NCBI GenBank assembly: GCA_033558025.1
Contig: JAUCEF010000007.1
Location: 5,332,001 to 5,396,000, forward strand
Source of the DNA: Phytophthora sp. 'mugwort'
Lineage: Eukaryota > Oomycota > Peronosporomycetes > Peronosporales > Peronosporaceae
Length of the DNA: 64,000 bases
Reading direction: 5' to 3'
Below the pieces are notes generated by a model, which was not told where the DNA came from, made no database searches, and worked only from the letters and a program-made list of their open reading frames with translations. Below, one piece after another: positions 8,511 to 17,833 of this stretch (positions are counted from its first letter, which is position 1; each line of letters starts with the position of its first letter). The position numbers and the translations under genes were made by a program.

Positions 8511-11500
8511 TTATGTAAACACTGCTCTCGGAGTACTGGAGGCATCGTATGGGCCAGTTGGCTCTGATTCGAGGGAATGATCGTACGGATACGCGCCAGT
8601 GCGGTCAATTGGAGGCGGAGGCTCGCGCGGGGTCAACAGTTCGAGGGGGTTGGTCCGCTTCGGCCGCAGGTAGAAAACTCCGAACATCAAAGCCATCGCC
8701 GCCATGCTTCCCACAATAATGAAGGTTATCGTGTTGGTGCCCAGCGCACCGTTTCCTCCACCCTCCCCACCACTTGCCGGAGACACGTTGCCGTCCGCAG
8801 ACAGCGGGCTGGTGCTGTTGCTACTGTCGTCGGCGATGGGAGATAGCTGTAAAACACCATTCGACGAAGTGGATTCTGTTGGCAATGGGGTGAGACTCTC
8901 CTCGATCTGCAACGATCCAGATGAGGATGACGACGACGAACGCGACAACGTCGAGCTGGATGCTGCGGATGCCTCAGAGTTTAATTCGACATTGCTACTA
9001 CCGGAGTTGCCGAGATTGTCAATCTCTCTCGAATTGCTGCTGGCTGCCGACCCTGACCTACTGGACCCACCAGTTTCTGAACCGGAGCTTGATATCAGCA
9101 GATCAGTCTCCGACGATAATGATGACAACGAGCTGCTGCTGCTGCTGCTGCCTGTGTTTGACGAGTACACTCCACTAGAACTGGAATTCGCCTCAGTACT
9201 CGCCGTGTTTGTACCAGCTGACCCTGTTGACGTCGATCCTTTGGATGATGCGCCGATTAATCTACTCGCACCAGACGAAGATCCGAAAGTCGGTCGCGCT
9301 GATTGACTTGCATCAGAACCAGGAAAAGAACCCGTTACTTGTGAGGAACTAGACGTGGATCCTGTTGATCCGTCGACGACAGACCATGAATCGGAACCAC
9401 CAGCTGATGAAACTCCTGAAGATGATCCCGTACTTTCACCGCCATCTGAGCCAGATGAAGACCCCGCAACAACAGGCATTGTTGTCGGTGTTGCGTCGCT
9501 TGATCCCGAGTCTGCGCTTGGTTCTGGCGGTGGCACCGCCGTTACAGGCGGCGGGCTTGTTGGAGTAGCCGTTAGTGTCTTCGTTGGCGTCGGGGATACC
9601 GAGGCGGAGCCTGATACCGATGACGGCGTTGCCGTAACCGGAGGCGGGCTCGTTGGACTCGGGCTTGGCGTTGAAACTGACTCACTGCTCGAGCCAGCAC
9701 TCGAGCCGGATTTGGACAAAGGCATCGCTGTGACAGGCGGTGGACTTGTTGGGCCCAAAGACGACACAGGTGCTTGCGACGTCAATACTGGGATCGAAGT
9801 CGTACGACTCGGCACTAAAGTTGAAGTGGTCGGGATTGCCGTCATCAAAGTAGGAGTCTCTGTTGATACAGGAGCATCGGCTGTAGTCGACGGGGTTGCT
9901 GCTGTCGCGGTCGGCATTTTTGTCGTTGGAATCGTTGTTGTAGCCACAGAAGTTTCTGTTGTTGTGGTCGGAGTTGCGATAGTCTCACTCGGTGTCTTTG
10001 TCATTGGAGTAACTGACGGAATCTCTGTAGAAGCTACGGGAACTATATCGGTTGCAGTCGGCGTCGCTGTGCTAACTACTGGAGCATCAGTTGCTGAATT
10101 GGCCGTTGCTGGAGCATTCGTGATCGGGGTCGCTGTCGCTGCTGGTGAAATATCAATTGTCGTTGATGGGATCGGTGGGGTAGTCACTGCCGTCGCAACT
10201 GGAGCATCTATCGCTGCAGTTGTCGTTGGTGGAGCACTCGTGCTCGGTGGGGCAATTGGAGTCTCAGTCGCTGCATTCGTCGCTGCTGGAGCACTCATGA
10301 TCGGAGTCGCCGTCGTTGCAACTGGGGCTCTGCTTGCCACGCCAACAACAGACGGTGCATCCGTTGATGGGGGTGCAGGTGCCATTGTTGGAGTCGCTGT
10401 CGTTGCCATAGGAGGTGCTGTCGTAACTTTTGGGGCTTCTGTTGTCACTAGCGGGGCTTCGGTGGTCGCTGCAGGAGCGGATGTATCCGTTTGAGTCGGA
10501 GTTTGAGCCATTGGAGTTTCTATCGTAGCTACTGGAGCAGCTGTCGTAGCAATCGGAGCTTCTATCGTAGCTACTGGAGCCATAGTAATCGATACCGGTG
10601 CCTCTGTAGCAACCGGAGCCGGCGTCGCCGTAACAATTGGAGCTTCAGTTGTTAAAACTGGGGCTTCTGTCATACCTGCTGGAGCCGAAGTAGTAGCAAT
10701 AGGAGCCGAAGTAGTAGCAACAGGAGCCGACGTTGTCGATACTGGAGCTTCAGTCGTAGCAATGGGAGCCGATGTTGTGGCGCTAGGGGTTGAAGTTGTT
10801 AGCACCGGAGCTTCGGTCGTAGATATCGGAGCGTTTGTTACCGGAGCTGAAGTCGTAGCAAGCGGAGCTTGTGTCGTCGCCATTGGAGCTTCAGTCGTTA
10901 CAACAGGATATAAAGTTGTTATTAGCGGAGCTTCAGTTGTAGATGTCGGGACTTCTGTTGCTGGAACTTCAGTTGTGAATACTGGGGCTTCTGTTATGAT
11001 TGGAGCTTCAGTAGTAGCAACAGGAATTGGGGTTGTCGCCACTGGAGCTTCAGTCCTAGCTACTGGGGTCGATGTCGTCGATATTGGGGCTTCAGTGGTA
11101 GCCACCGGGGCTTCAGTAGTAGCTACTGGGGTTTCAGTTGTTGCCGCTGGCGATTCAGTAGTAATTGGAGTTGTTGCCATAGGAGCCACAGTCGTCGCAA
11201 CCGGGGCCGGTGTCGTCGATACTGGGGCTTCAATAGTAGCTACTGGGGTTTTTGCTGTTGCCACCGGAGATTCAGTAGCAATTATCACAGGAGCCGATGT
11301 CGTCGATACTGGAGTTGGTGCCGTAGCCACCGGTGCAGTCGTAGTTTCAACCGGGACTTCCCTCGTCACCGCAGGCGCCTGAGTCGTCGCTATCGGGGCT
11401 TCTGTCGGCGGCGTCACCTTCGTCGCTACAGTGGGGGGTATTGAAATAGTAAAGATAATTTCACTCGTCGCGACATCTTGCAACATTCGGCTCCTCACTC

Positions 11501-11864
11501 TCCTCCGTCCCACGCGAGCAAAATCGACGGACGGCAGACATGTCGTCTGTGATCCCTCAGTTACCACGACGCAGCCCAATGTACCGTTCTCGCTGTCCAT
11601 TACGGCACAGCAGCTGTCCTCTGTCAATACGCCGTCCCCAAATGCTTCTCGTTGTCCCGCTCGAGGACACGCGAGCGGCTCGTCGGCGGCGTTGCTCAGA
11701 AATCCCTCGCACGGTCGCATGGGCATACAGAACCTGCCGGACACACCCACTACTCGCACGAGCCACTCTCCGCGCCCGCTGCAGACGGAGGTGGAAATCT
11801 GGAGACCATGCGCGGTCTGAGAGACGCCCACTAGCGCCGCGCAGAGGACGACAGCCGTCCTCAT
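8511..11864 (-). CDS. Large mucin-like type I membrane protein with TTEAP repeats
   Basis: 1117 codons. Signal peptide at 1-20 (MRTAVVLCAALVGVSQTAHG), then a Cys-rich extracellular head (about 22-125) with roughly nine Cys and an N-glycosylation site (ENGT). It is followed by a dibasic stretch (VGRRRVRSR). Residues about 150-730 are some 70 imperfect 7-8 residue repeats of the APVATTE type, dense in Thr and Pro and expected to be heavily O-glycosylated. A Ser/Gly-rich stalk (about 730-1040) leads to one membrane helix (about 1045-1065, TITFIIVGSMAAMALMFGVF) and a 52-residue cytoplasmic tail. Similar low-complexity surface proteins (mucin-like CAR proteins) are known from Phytophthora cysts and germlings and are linked to adhesion. 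This assignment is by composition and architecture. The repeats also create long spurious ORFs on the other strand. Confidence 0.85.
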   Translation of the reverse strand: MRTAVVLCAALVGVSQTAHGLQISTSVCSGRGEWLVRVVGVSGRFCMPMRPCEGFLSNAADEPLACPRAGQREAFGDGVLTEDSCCAVMDSENGTLGCVVVTEGSQTTCLPSVDFARVGRRRVRSRMLQDVATSEIIFTISIPPTVATKVTPPTEAPIATTQAPAVTREVPVETTTAPVATAPTPVSTTSAPVIIATESPVATAKTPVATIEAPVSTTPAPVATTVAPMATTPITTESPAATTETPVATTEAPVATTEAPISTTSTPVARTEAPVATTPIPVATTEAPIITEAPVFTTEVPATEVPTSTTEAPLITTLYPVVTTEAPMATTQAPLATTSAPVTNAPISTTEAPVLTTSTPSATTSAPIATTEAPVSTTSAPVATTSAPIATTSAPAGMTEAPVLTTEAPIVTATPAPVATEAPVSITMAPVATIEAPIATTAAPVATIETPMAQTPTQTDTSAPAATTEAPLVTTEAPKVTTAPPMATTATPTMAPAPPSTDAPSVVGVASRAPVATTATPIMSAPAATNAATETPIAPPSTSAPPTTTAAIDAPVATAVTTPPIPSTTIDISPAATATPITNAPATANSATDAPVVSTATPTATDIVPVASTEIPSVTPMTKTPSETIATPTTTTETSVATTTIPTTKMPTATAATPSTTADAPVSTETPTLMTAIPTTSTLVPSRTTSIPVLTSQAPVSSLGPTSPPPVTAMPLSKSGSSAGSSSESVSTPSPSPTSPPPVTATPSSVSGSASVSPTPTKTLTATPTSPPPVTAVPPPEPSADSGSSDATPTTMPVVAGSSSGSDGGESTGSSSGVSSAGGSDSWSVVDGSTGSTSSSSQVTGSFPGSDASQSARPTFGSSSGASRLIGASSKGSTSTGSAGTNTASTEANSSSSGVYSSNTGSSSSSSSLSSLSSETDLLISSSGSETGGSSRSGSAASSNSREIDNLGNSGSSNVELNSEASAASSSTLSRSSSSSSSGSLQIEESLTPLPTESTSSNGVLQLSPIADDSSNSTSPLSADGNVSPASGGEGGGNGALGTNTITFIIVGSMAAMALMFGVFYLRPKRTNPLELLTPREPPPPIDRTGAYPYDHSLESEPTGPYDASSTPRAVFT

Positions 11865-13329
11865 GAGCTGCGTCGTCGGCGCTGAAACCGGCTGTGACGC
11901 TGGGGGCGTCTGTGGCAGGGGCGGTGGAAGGAGAGGGGGTAAAGGTGTCGTTAGAGCTCCCGCTGATGTGCCGTCGACGCGGGGCGGACTGCACCCACTT
12001 GCGTTGTATGTACGTAACCGACACGCTGCGCTGCAGGACGTGCGTAGTGTGTACTAGTACTTCAGTACGTTCAGCTCCGTTTCGTGCTGAGTGTGGCTGT
12101 GTATGTTGTTGTACCCCCGTGCTGTGGGGGGTCGAAGCGGCGGATCTGGCCACACGCGGACTGGGACCGAGTCTTTTGCTGTTTGAGGCAAGTTTCAAAG
12201 AGTGTCGGTCAATTGACTCAGCGGATTCTCCAAGTGTTTGAACCCACTGATATTGCGTGCGGGTGTAAATAGTACACTCCGCACGCTGATCGCCTTGGCT
12301 CAGTGGCAGTTTTTTCTGCGTCCGCATGTGTTGCCGCTAACAATCCAAGGTCTAGCAACCTTTACTCCCGTAGCCGATGACATGACGTCAGTACGTTAGT
12401 GTCGGACTATGTGCCAGTTCAGGTTCCCTTCCTGTCGTCGGCTGAGTTGCTTCGACAGCATCCACCTGGCTAAACCATGCTGGATTATGGCTTCCAACGA
12501 AAATTGTAGAGCATCCAGAAGTTGATACAGTACACTGCTGTTTTGTCAACGCCAGAGGCTCGCCACTGTCGGCTGCTGCGGTGCACTTTGTAAAGCGTTG
12601 AGTCAACAATTTTCCTGTCATCGGGAAGGACGCCGATAAACGAGCGCGGACGATGCATTGCTAGATGTTACCTACATATATAATTGTAAGCACGCTTGGG
12701 GTCAATGACCCGCATCCATCAATTCTTGATGCGGTGACGGGCTGCACTTTCGACGAACTTTTAATGCTACCGGTACGAGGACAAGCCCTTCAGATTTGTT
12801 TGGTTTATGGTGGGTCTTGTTTCCCCCGTGGAAAATGCAGCTTGAGCTCTGAGCATCATTTCCAGTCTCAATTTTACTTAAAGATACATGGGATATCTGT
12901 CACAGATTCTGATCGCGTGCTGGTGATTAGCGCAGCACATACGTATTACTACTTCAGTGGTCGACAGGCGGGTTGCAAAGGTTGTGCTAGCGGCACAGAC
13001 TAGCGGACAGGCTCGCACAGCGGTGCCAATTATGTTAGCGCTTCCACATCGGAAAGGGAAAGCCTTCATCTCTTCGGTGTAACGCTGCTGCCCGTCAGCG
13101 TGGTCACAGTCTCAACGTTTTAGGCTGTACATGAGTGCATCTGAGAAAAAGGTTTTACATCGTGAGCATTGAGGTCATGCTACGATGACAGAGAGAAGAT
13201 CGAGAAGTGCATGGTCAGCATCACTCATCCAGGAGCTTGCTGGATCGAAATGCGGTTCACATTAACGTATTAGTATCACACAATCCTGGCTACCTACCTC
13301 TCACCTCACAGTTACAGGTTCTTCACCGA
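11865..13329. other. Intergenic region, 1.46 kb
   Basis: No convincing gene. ORFs such as 12665-13003 (+) and 12388-12621 (-) have no recognisable domain or start context. The part next to 11865 should hold the promoter of the mucin-like gene. Confidence 0.5.
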
Positions 13330-15678
13330 TTAATGCTCGCGGCCAGGGCGGGGTAGCCCCATGATCTCGTGTAGCTCCTCCACTAGCAGCCCGTAGGTGG
13401 CCAGATGCCTCGCCGCCACTGGGTCAATCGGTTGCTGCTGGCGGGACGATCGACGCGTGCAAATGCTGTCGAGCTGAGACGTTGCGGTAGCCAATGACCG
13501 ATGCAGTCCCTCCACCTGCTGTCTCAGTGCCAGCAATTCCGCTTGGCTCTCGGTGCGTTCCCCGGCGTCAACGTCCTCGCACTCGAGTTCCTGTGACTCG
13601 CGTTGCTCCTGGTCGTCGTCATCACCAAGCATCGTCGAGTTGGACAAGGTCGACACGAACGACATGTTCGATATAGTCGCGCTGAGATGTGACTTCTCGC
13701 CAGCGTCCTGGCGTACTCTGCTGCTAGTGCGCGTGCGCCACTGGCGACTCAGCGTCTCAGGACAAAGTAGCGTGAACTGATCGCTGGTGTTAATGAAATC
13801 GACGTCCATGGAGCCCTCAGGATCGCTGCTCCTCGTCCGTCGCCTTCTAATATCGTGTTCAGATTCTCGGATATTATGACCATATCGAGATGTACCAGAT
13901 TCGATGAGTCCTTCGTAGATGAAGGAGTTAAAGTTACTGCTCCCGATACTGAATATGCTGGCATCGTTGACGTGTCGGTAGGACGTCGTTAGCGTTGACA
14001 AGTCGGCCTTCATTCCTCGAATACGCTCGAGCAGATCATCAGTCGGTTCGGGGTTACTGCTTATCGACGGTGGCGTACTGATAGCAGGTTGGCCACTTCC
14101 TCTCCGTTCACCGCTCGGTTCACGTTGGATACGGTGGGGATCAACCTCATCCTGGTTGGACAGAGAAATGGCGACTAAGCTGTCAAAGGAGTCGAACTCA
14201 CTCAGGGAATAGCTGCTAGAGCTGCCCGACGACAGCTCCAGGTGCCCATCCTCGTAGTCATACAATCTGATAGCTCCACCCGCATAGCCTGCGCGTGTTA
14301 GTCGTGCAGATATTTGCGAGTCACTTGAAATTGAAAACGTGCTGCTTCCGGACGACAGCGACTTTGCTCGAGTGACGATCTCTGCATTGTTGTTACCAGT
14401 CGAAGTGCTTTCCTCAATCGAGTTTGTAGACGACGAGGATGACGGTGATGCTCCGGTATCCCGTACATGATACACGAAAATGTCGTAACCTTCAGGTGCT
14501 TGTGACCCTGTACGTGACTGCACGACGCATGCTGTGCAAATGCGAACGTTCGTGGTCGTATTCGAGGCCGTGTCGACCTCGCGAGCAGGAGCACAAGACG
14601 CACACACGACCTCTCCGCAGTGCCGACAATGATGTTTGCGTCGTCGAAGCGCGAATGGTTTCATGCACACGGCACAGGCCTTGCGTGCATCATCGGCGAC
14701 CCAGTCAGCTCGAGGCACGTGCACGAGCTTGTTAAGCCGGCGACGCTCTAAGAGCAAATCCAGTCGCCCAACTGCAGCTACACGACGACGCATTCGTCGA
14801 GCTAATGCCACTGAAGTAGCTCTTCCGGAACTTGATACGGCTCCGCTACCCTCGCTCGAAGCACCGAGAGCAGTTCCTTCGGCCATCCGCATTTGCAAAA
14901 TTGAGGTGATCTGAACCACATCAGAGCGATCTGTAGGCAAGATAAGAATGCCCGTGCGATGGAGATGGCCACGTTCCAGTCCAACTCCAACAAGCGAGGG
15001 CACTTCACCTTCACGAGTGATCGATTCCTGGATGCTAAAGCCGAACAGCTCGGGTTCGCTACCGTTGGCATCATCGCTATTGGGATCACTGCGGTGGATG
15101 CCCGAGTGCTCGAGAAAGCAATAGTCTGTGCCAGCAGGAGACACGGCCGAATTCAACGTCTTGCCATCATCGAAGGCTGCCCACTTGACGGTCGTTAATG
15201 CTTGTGAGTTATTGGGATTCGCGTTGTTCGAGCTGTTGTAGGGGGCTGCTCCTGTAATAGTATGCAAGCACATCCCATCGAGAAATCGCCGTCCGTGGAG
15301 GAAGTGCATCATGCGACGATAATCCTCCGTGAACGGCGACGCCAGCGCCTGTAGGGCCTCGCTGACGGTTCCAGCTGCGAACGCCGTAGCACTCATCATC
15401 AAACATGCCGACGCGATTGTTTGCGATTCGTTGTCCGTTTTGTTTGCTGAAGTCTTCATACTTGCAGAGGGTGAGCAAGGGCCATTACCGCTGCCTTCGA
15501 TGCAATGCGCCTGTGCGTACGTGACTCCGTCCTTCTCCATCGTCTTCTTCCAGTCGAGCGTCTTCATGGAGTTGCGAAGCGCCTTTGCACTGCGCTCACC
15601 GGTGGCCACGTACCGACGTCGCTCCTCGGTCGTGAGTCGCACCTGTGGGAAGAAGTCCGTCTTGACTGGGAACTCCAT
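13330..15678 (-). CDS. START-like and FYVE zinc-finger protein
   Basis: 782 codons from MEFPVKTDFF (an upstream in-frame TTG is ignored). The N-terminal ~290 residues have the layout of oomycete START-related lipid-binding domains. A FYVE finger follows near 335-400: WVADDARKACAVC, then RRRKHHCRHCGEVVC and VRICTACV. It keeps the WxxD, R+HHC+xCG and RVC-type signatures that bind phosphatidylinositol-3-phosphate on endosomes. The rest is Ser-rich with a short coiled coil near the C-terminus (LRQQVEGLHRSLATATSQL). START-FYVE proteins are strongly expanded in oomycetes. A role in endosomal lipid sensing is inference. Divergent from the mitochondrial gene at 16642. Confidence 0.85.
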   Translation of the reverse strand: MEFPVKTDFFPQVRLTTEERRRYVATGERSAKALRNSMKTLDWKKTMEKDGVTYAQAHCIEGSGNGPCSPSASMKTSANKTDNESQTIASACLMMSATAFAAGTVSEALQALASPFTEDYRRMMHFLHGRRFLDGMCLHTITGAAPYNSSNNANPNNSQALTTVKWAAFDDGKTLNSAVSPAGTDYCFLEHSGIHRSDPNSDDANGSEPELFGFSIQESITREGEVPSLVGVGLERGHLHRTGILILPTDRSDVVQITSILQMRMAEGTALGASSEGSGAVSSSGRATSVALARRMRRRVAAVGRLDLLLERRRLNKLVHVPRADWVADDARKACAVCMKPFALRRRKHHCRHCGEVVCASCAPAREVDTASNTTTNVRICTACVVQSRTGSQAPEGYDIFVYHVRDTGASPSSSSSTNSIEESTSTGNNNAEIVTRAKSLSSGSSTFSISSDSQISARLTRAGYAGGAIRLYDYEDGHLELSSGSSSSYSLSEFDSFDSLVAISLSNQDEVDPHRIQREPSGERRGSGQPAISTPPSISSNPEPTDDLLERIRGMKADLSTLTTSYRHVNDASIFSIGSSNFNSFIYEGLIESGTSRYGHNIRESEHDIRRRRTRSSDPEGSMDVDFINTSDQFTLLCPETLSRQWRTRTSSRVRQDAGEKSHLSATISNMSFVSTLSNSTMLGDDDDQEQRESQELECEDVDAGERTESQAELLALRQQVEGLHRSLATATSQLDSICTRRSSRQQQPIDPVAARHLATYGLLVEELHEIMGLPRPGREH

Positions 15679-16587
15679 GGTCTCCGCTCTCTGTTGCAAG
15701 CGTTGCGGTCCGAAGCCGGGGACGAGAGTGAGTGAGTGAGTGGACGACTGGTTGGCTCACTCGGAGCTGTCGTGGTCGTTAGAGTCTCCGACCGCAACTT
15801 GCGCAATGGGCTGCAACGTGAGACGTCGAGCGCCAGCAACTTTTTTTCCTTCTGCGAGGAGCGCAGCGGTGGTTTCGTTCTTTCGACATTTTTTACCGCT
15901 GTTCAGTTTGCCTGAACCGCTTCAACATGCTTGGGGGAGGACTGCGACAAGCGTAGGAGCGTCCGGAGCCCGTGCGCGAAGGCTTCAGATTGAGCTCCTT
16001 GTTCCATCTTCTTTCGCGCGGTAGGATCGCGGATAACATGCGGGCGGGTGGACGGCGCGGATGGTCTCGCACTTCGCCCCGGCCCGACGAGCTCTGCAAA
16101 AATCGTGGCCCCGTCCCTCTCTATAACTGGCCCGTTATGCACTCGGACACCATGGTTACGAGGCCCTAGAACGCGGCGCGATCGCAGCACGCGTCGTTTC
16201 ACCAGGCAACGTCGGCGTCACGATACGAACGTGGAAACTCTCACTCAGTTTTTTTCTACTTTTTCCACTGTTGATGCCGTAAGTCACGGCACGTGACGCC
16301 TTCCTGACCAGTTTGCGTCGCGGACGCTGGACTTTCGTCTATTGGGACAGCATCACGATGCACTAAAAGCACCGCCCAGTTGGATTTTAGGATAAGGAAA
16401 ATCGGTACGTTCCTTAGCAAAGTTTCTGCTACGATACTTCGTGAAGCTGGTGGGGTCAGATAGATCACCACCGAAAAAATAATGAGTTCAACGTGTTGGT
16501 CAATAGTTCGACCTAAGCAGGCTCCAGGAACCAAGTTGTAGTGTTCTACATAAAATTCGTTTTTTTTAGTTTTTCTTACCTACAATT
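15679..16587. other. Divergent promoter region
   Basis: About 0.9 kb between the START-FYVE gene (-) and the mitochondrial gene (+). ORFs here are short and overlap on both strands without domain evidence. I see a GAGT repeat at about 15727-15740 and T-rich tracts but no separate gene. Confidence 0.5.
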
Positions 16588-16595
16588 TCATTTTG
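16588..16595 (+). promoter_or_regulatory. Initiator upstream of the mitochondrial gene
   Basis: TCATTTTG, preceded by T-rich runs, 47 bp before the ATG at 16642. A good match to the oomycete initiator. Confidence 0.5.
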
Positions 16596-16641
16596 TGGTT
16601 GTGAAACCCAACCGAGGACCATCAAACAATTGGCACCACAA

Positions 16642-17631
16642 ATGCTGACATTGCGACGCACTCTGCTACTACGTCCCGTGACTCGTCGAGCGCTGCTCTC
16701 GACTGCCAGCGCTGCCGATGGCGACAACTTCGCGTTCGAATCATTGGCGCTGGACGACAAGCAGCTGCTGCCGGCGCCTGTCGTTATGAGGCGTGTACTT
16801 GAGTATCTGCAGGTGAATCCCAAGGACGTGGACCGCGTGCTCTCGGGCAAGCTGCGCTCGTTGCCTTACAAGAGGTTGTTCGCCCCCCGGCAGGTGCAGA
16901 GACTCACGCCGCTGACACACTGGGCCTTCCAGCAGCTTAAGGGCGAGTCGCAGGCCGCCGATGCCGTGTTCGCGGCGCTGGAGCCGCACGTTAATATAAC
17001 CCGGGGAACCACGTGGCGACAGTACTTCCAGCGCCAGTTCTTTCTATCTGGCGCCCCGTTAATCGCGTATCTGCGGGCCTACAAGAGCCACCACGACGCC
17101 CTCAATGCTGCTCGAGTTCACGTCGCAGCGGAAGAGGAGAACGCGGACGACGACGAGGACGAGGAAGATGAGGAAGTAGAGGACGGCGAGCTTGCAGCCG
17201 CCGTTAAGAGCAATGAAATTGGCACGAAAAAGAGAAATGAGTACCTGAATAAGAACAAGGCATCGGCCGTCTTGTCCGAGAACAAGGAGTGGGAATGGAT
17301 GCCGCTGAACGTGACCTCTAGCGTCGTCAAGGAGTTCTGCTTCCGCGGCCGCTTCGCTGAGGCTATCGAAGCGTACGCTTTATTACCCTTGACGGATGGG
17401 TTGCGTCGGAAAGTAGTGACGATTTTGCAGGACTACGAACAATACCCATCTGTCTTGTGTCTCTACGAGGTGCACCGCGCTATGGGCTGCGCAGTGAAGC
17501 CGCTGGATGTCGCGCCGGAACTGGAGGCACTGAAGAAGGTGGGCCGTGTCGAGGAGATGGATATGCGCTTCCAGGAGCTGCCGGTGAAGGAGCAAAGCCG
17601 CGCGGACATCCAGATGCTTATGGACAATTAA
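16642..17631 (+). CDS. Mitochondrial protein with helical-repeat-like C-terminus
   Basis: 329 codons from MLTLRRTLLLRPVTRRALLS, a classic mitochondrial presequence (Arg/Leu/Ser-rich, no acids). The start is the first ATG after the initiator; the ORF opens with TTG upstream. A very acidic stretch (DDDEDEEDEEVEDGE, about 172-186) interrupts the middle. The C-terminal part (RGRFAEAIEAYALLPL, then paired helices) has a PPR/TPR-like pattern without enough sequence to name a family. It may be a ribosome- or RNA-associated matrix protein. Function unknown. Confidence 0.75.
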   Translation: MLTLRRTLLLRPVTRRALLSTASAADGDNFAFESLALDDKQLLPAPVVMRRVLEYLQVNPKDVDRVLSGKLRSLPYKRLFAPRQVQRLTPLTHWAFQQLKGESQAADAVFAALEPHVNITRGTTWRQYFQRQFFLSGAPLIAYLRAYKSHHDALNAARVHVAAEEENADDDEDEEDEEVEDGELAAAVKSNEIGTKKRNEYLNKNKASAVLSENKEWEWMPLNVTSSVVKEFCFRGRFAEAIEAYALLPLTDGLRRKVVTILQDYEQYPSVLCLYEVHRAMGCAVKPLDVAPELEALKKVGRVEEMDMRFQELPVKEQSRADIQMLMDN

Positions 17632-17833
17632 TCAATTCTACAAAGCGGTCCATACCGAAGCGAGAAGAAATAGCAAAGAACTCGCACATTTGGTCATCGT
17701 CACCTTGGGCTTAGAAATCAAAATCGCCGGAGCTTATCGTCTCCTGCATTCGACACTACCTAGTTTTTACAAGTGTACCGATTTTCCCTCCAATCGGTTT
17801 GCAAGTCTGCTATAACCAGCAGCACCAAGGCGC

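Noticed and set aside
9355..11382. Two long + strand ORFs (379 and 206 codons) of Val/Ala/Gly/Thr repeats
   Set aside because: They are the exact antisense of the TTEAP repeats of the mucin-like gene. Periodic codons keep the complementary frame open, and there is no start context or domain.
11557..12327. 256-codon - strand ORF overlapping the start of the mucin-like gene
   Set aside because: Overlaps a clear signal-peptide gene in another frame; Arg/Ser-rich composition typical of a shadow frame in GC-rich sequence.
12665..13003. 112-codon + ORF in the intergenic region
   Set aside because: No domain, no initiator and no homologous copy in the window; length is within chance expectation.
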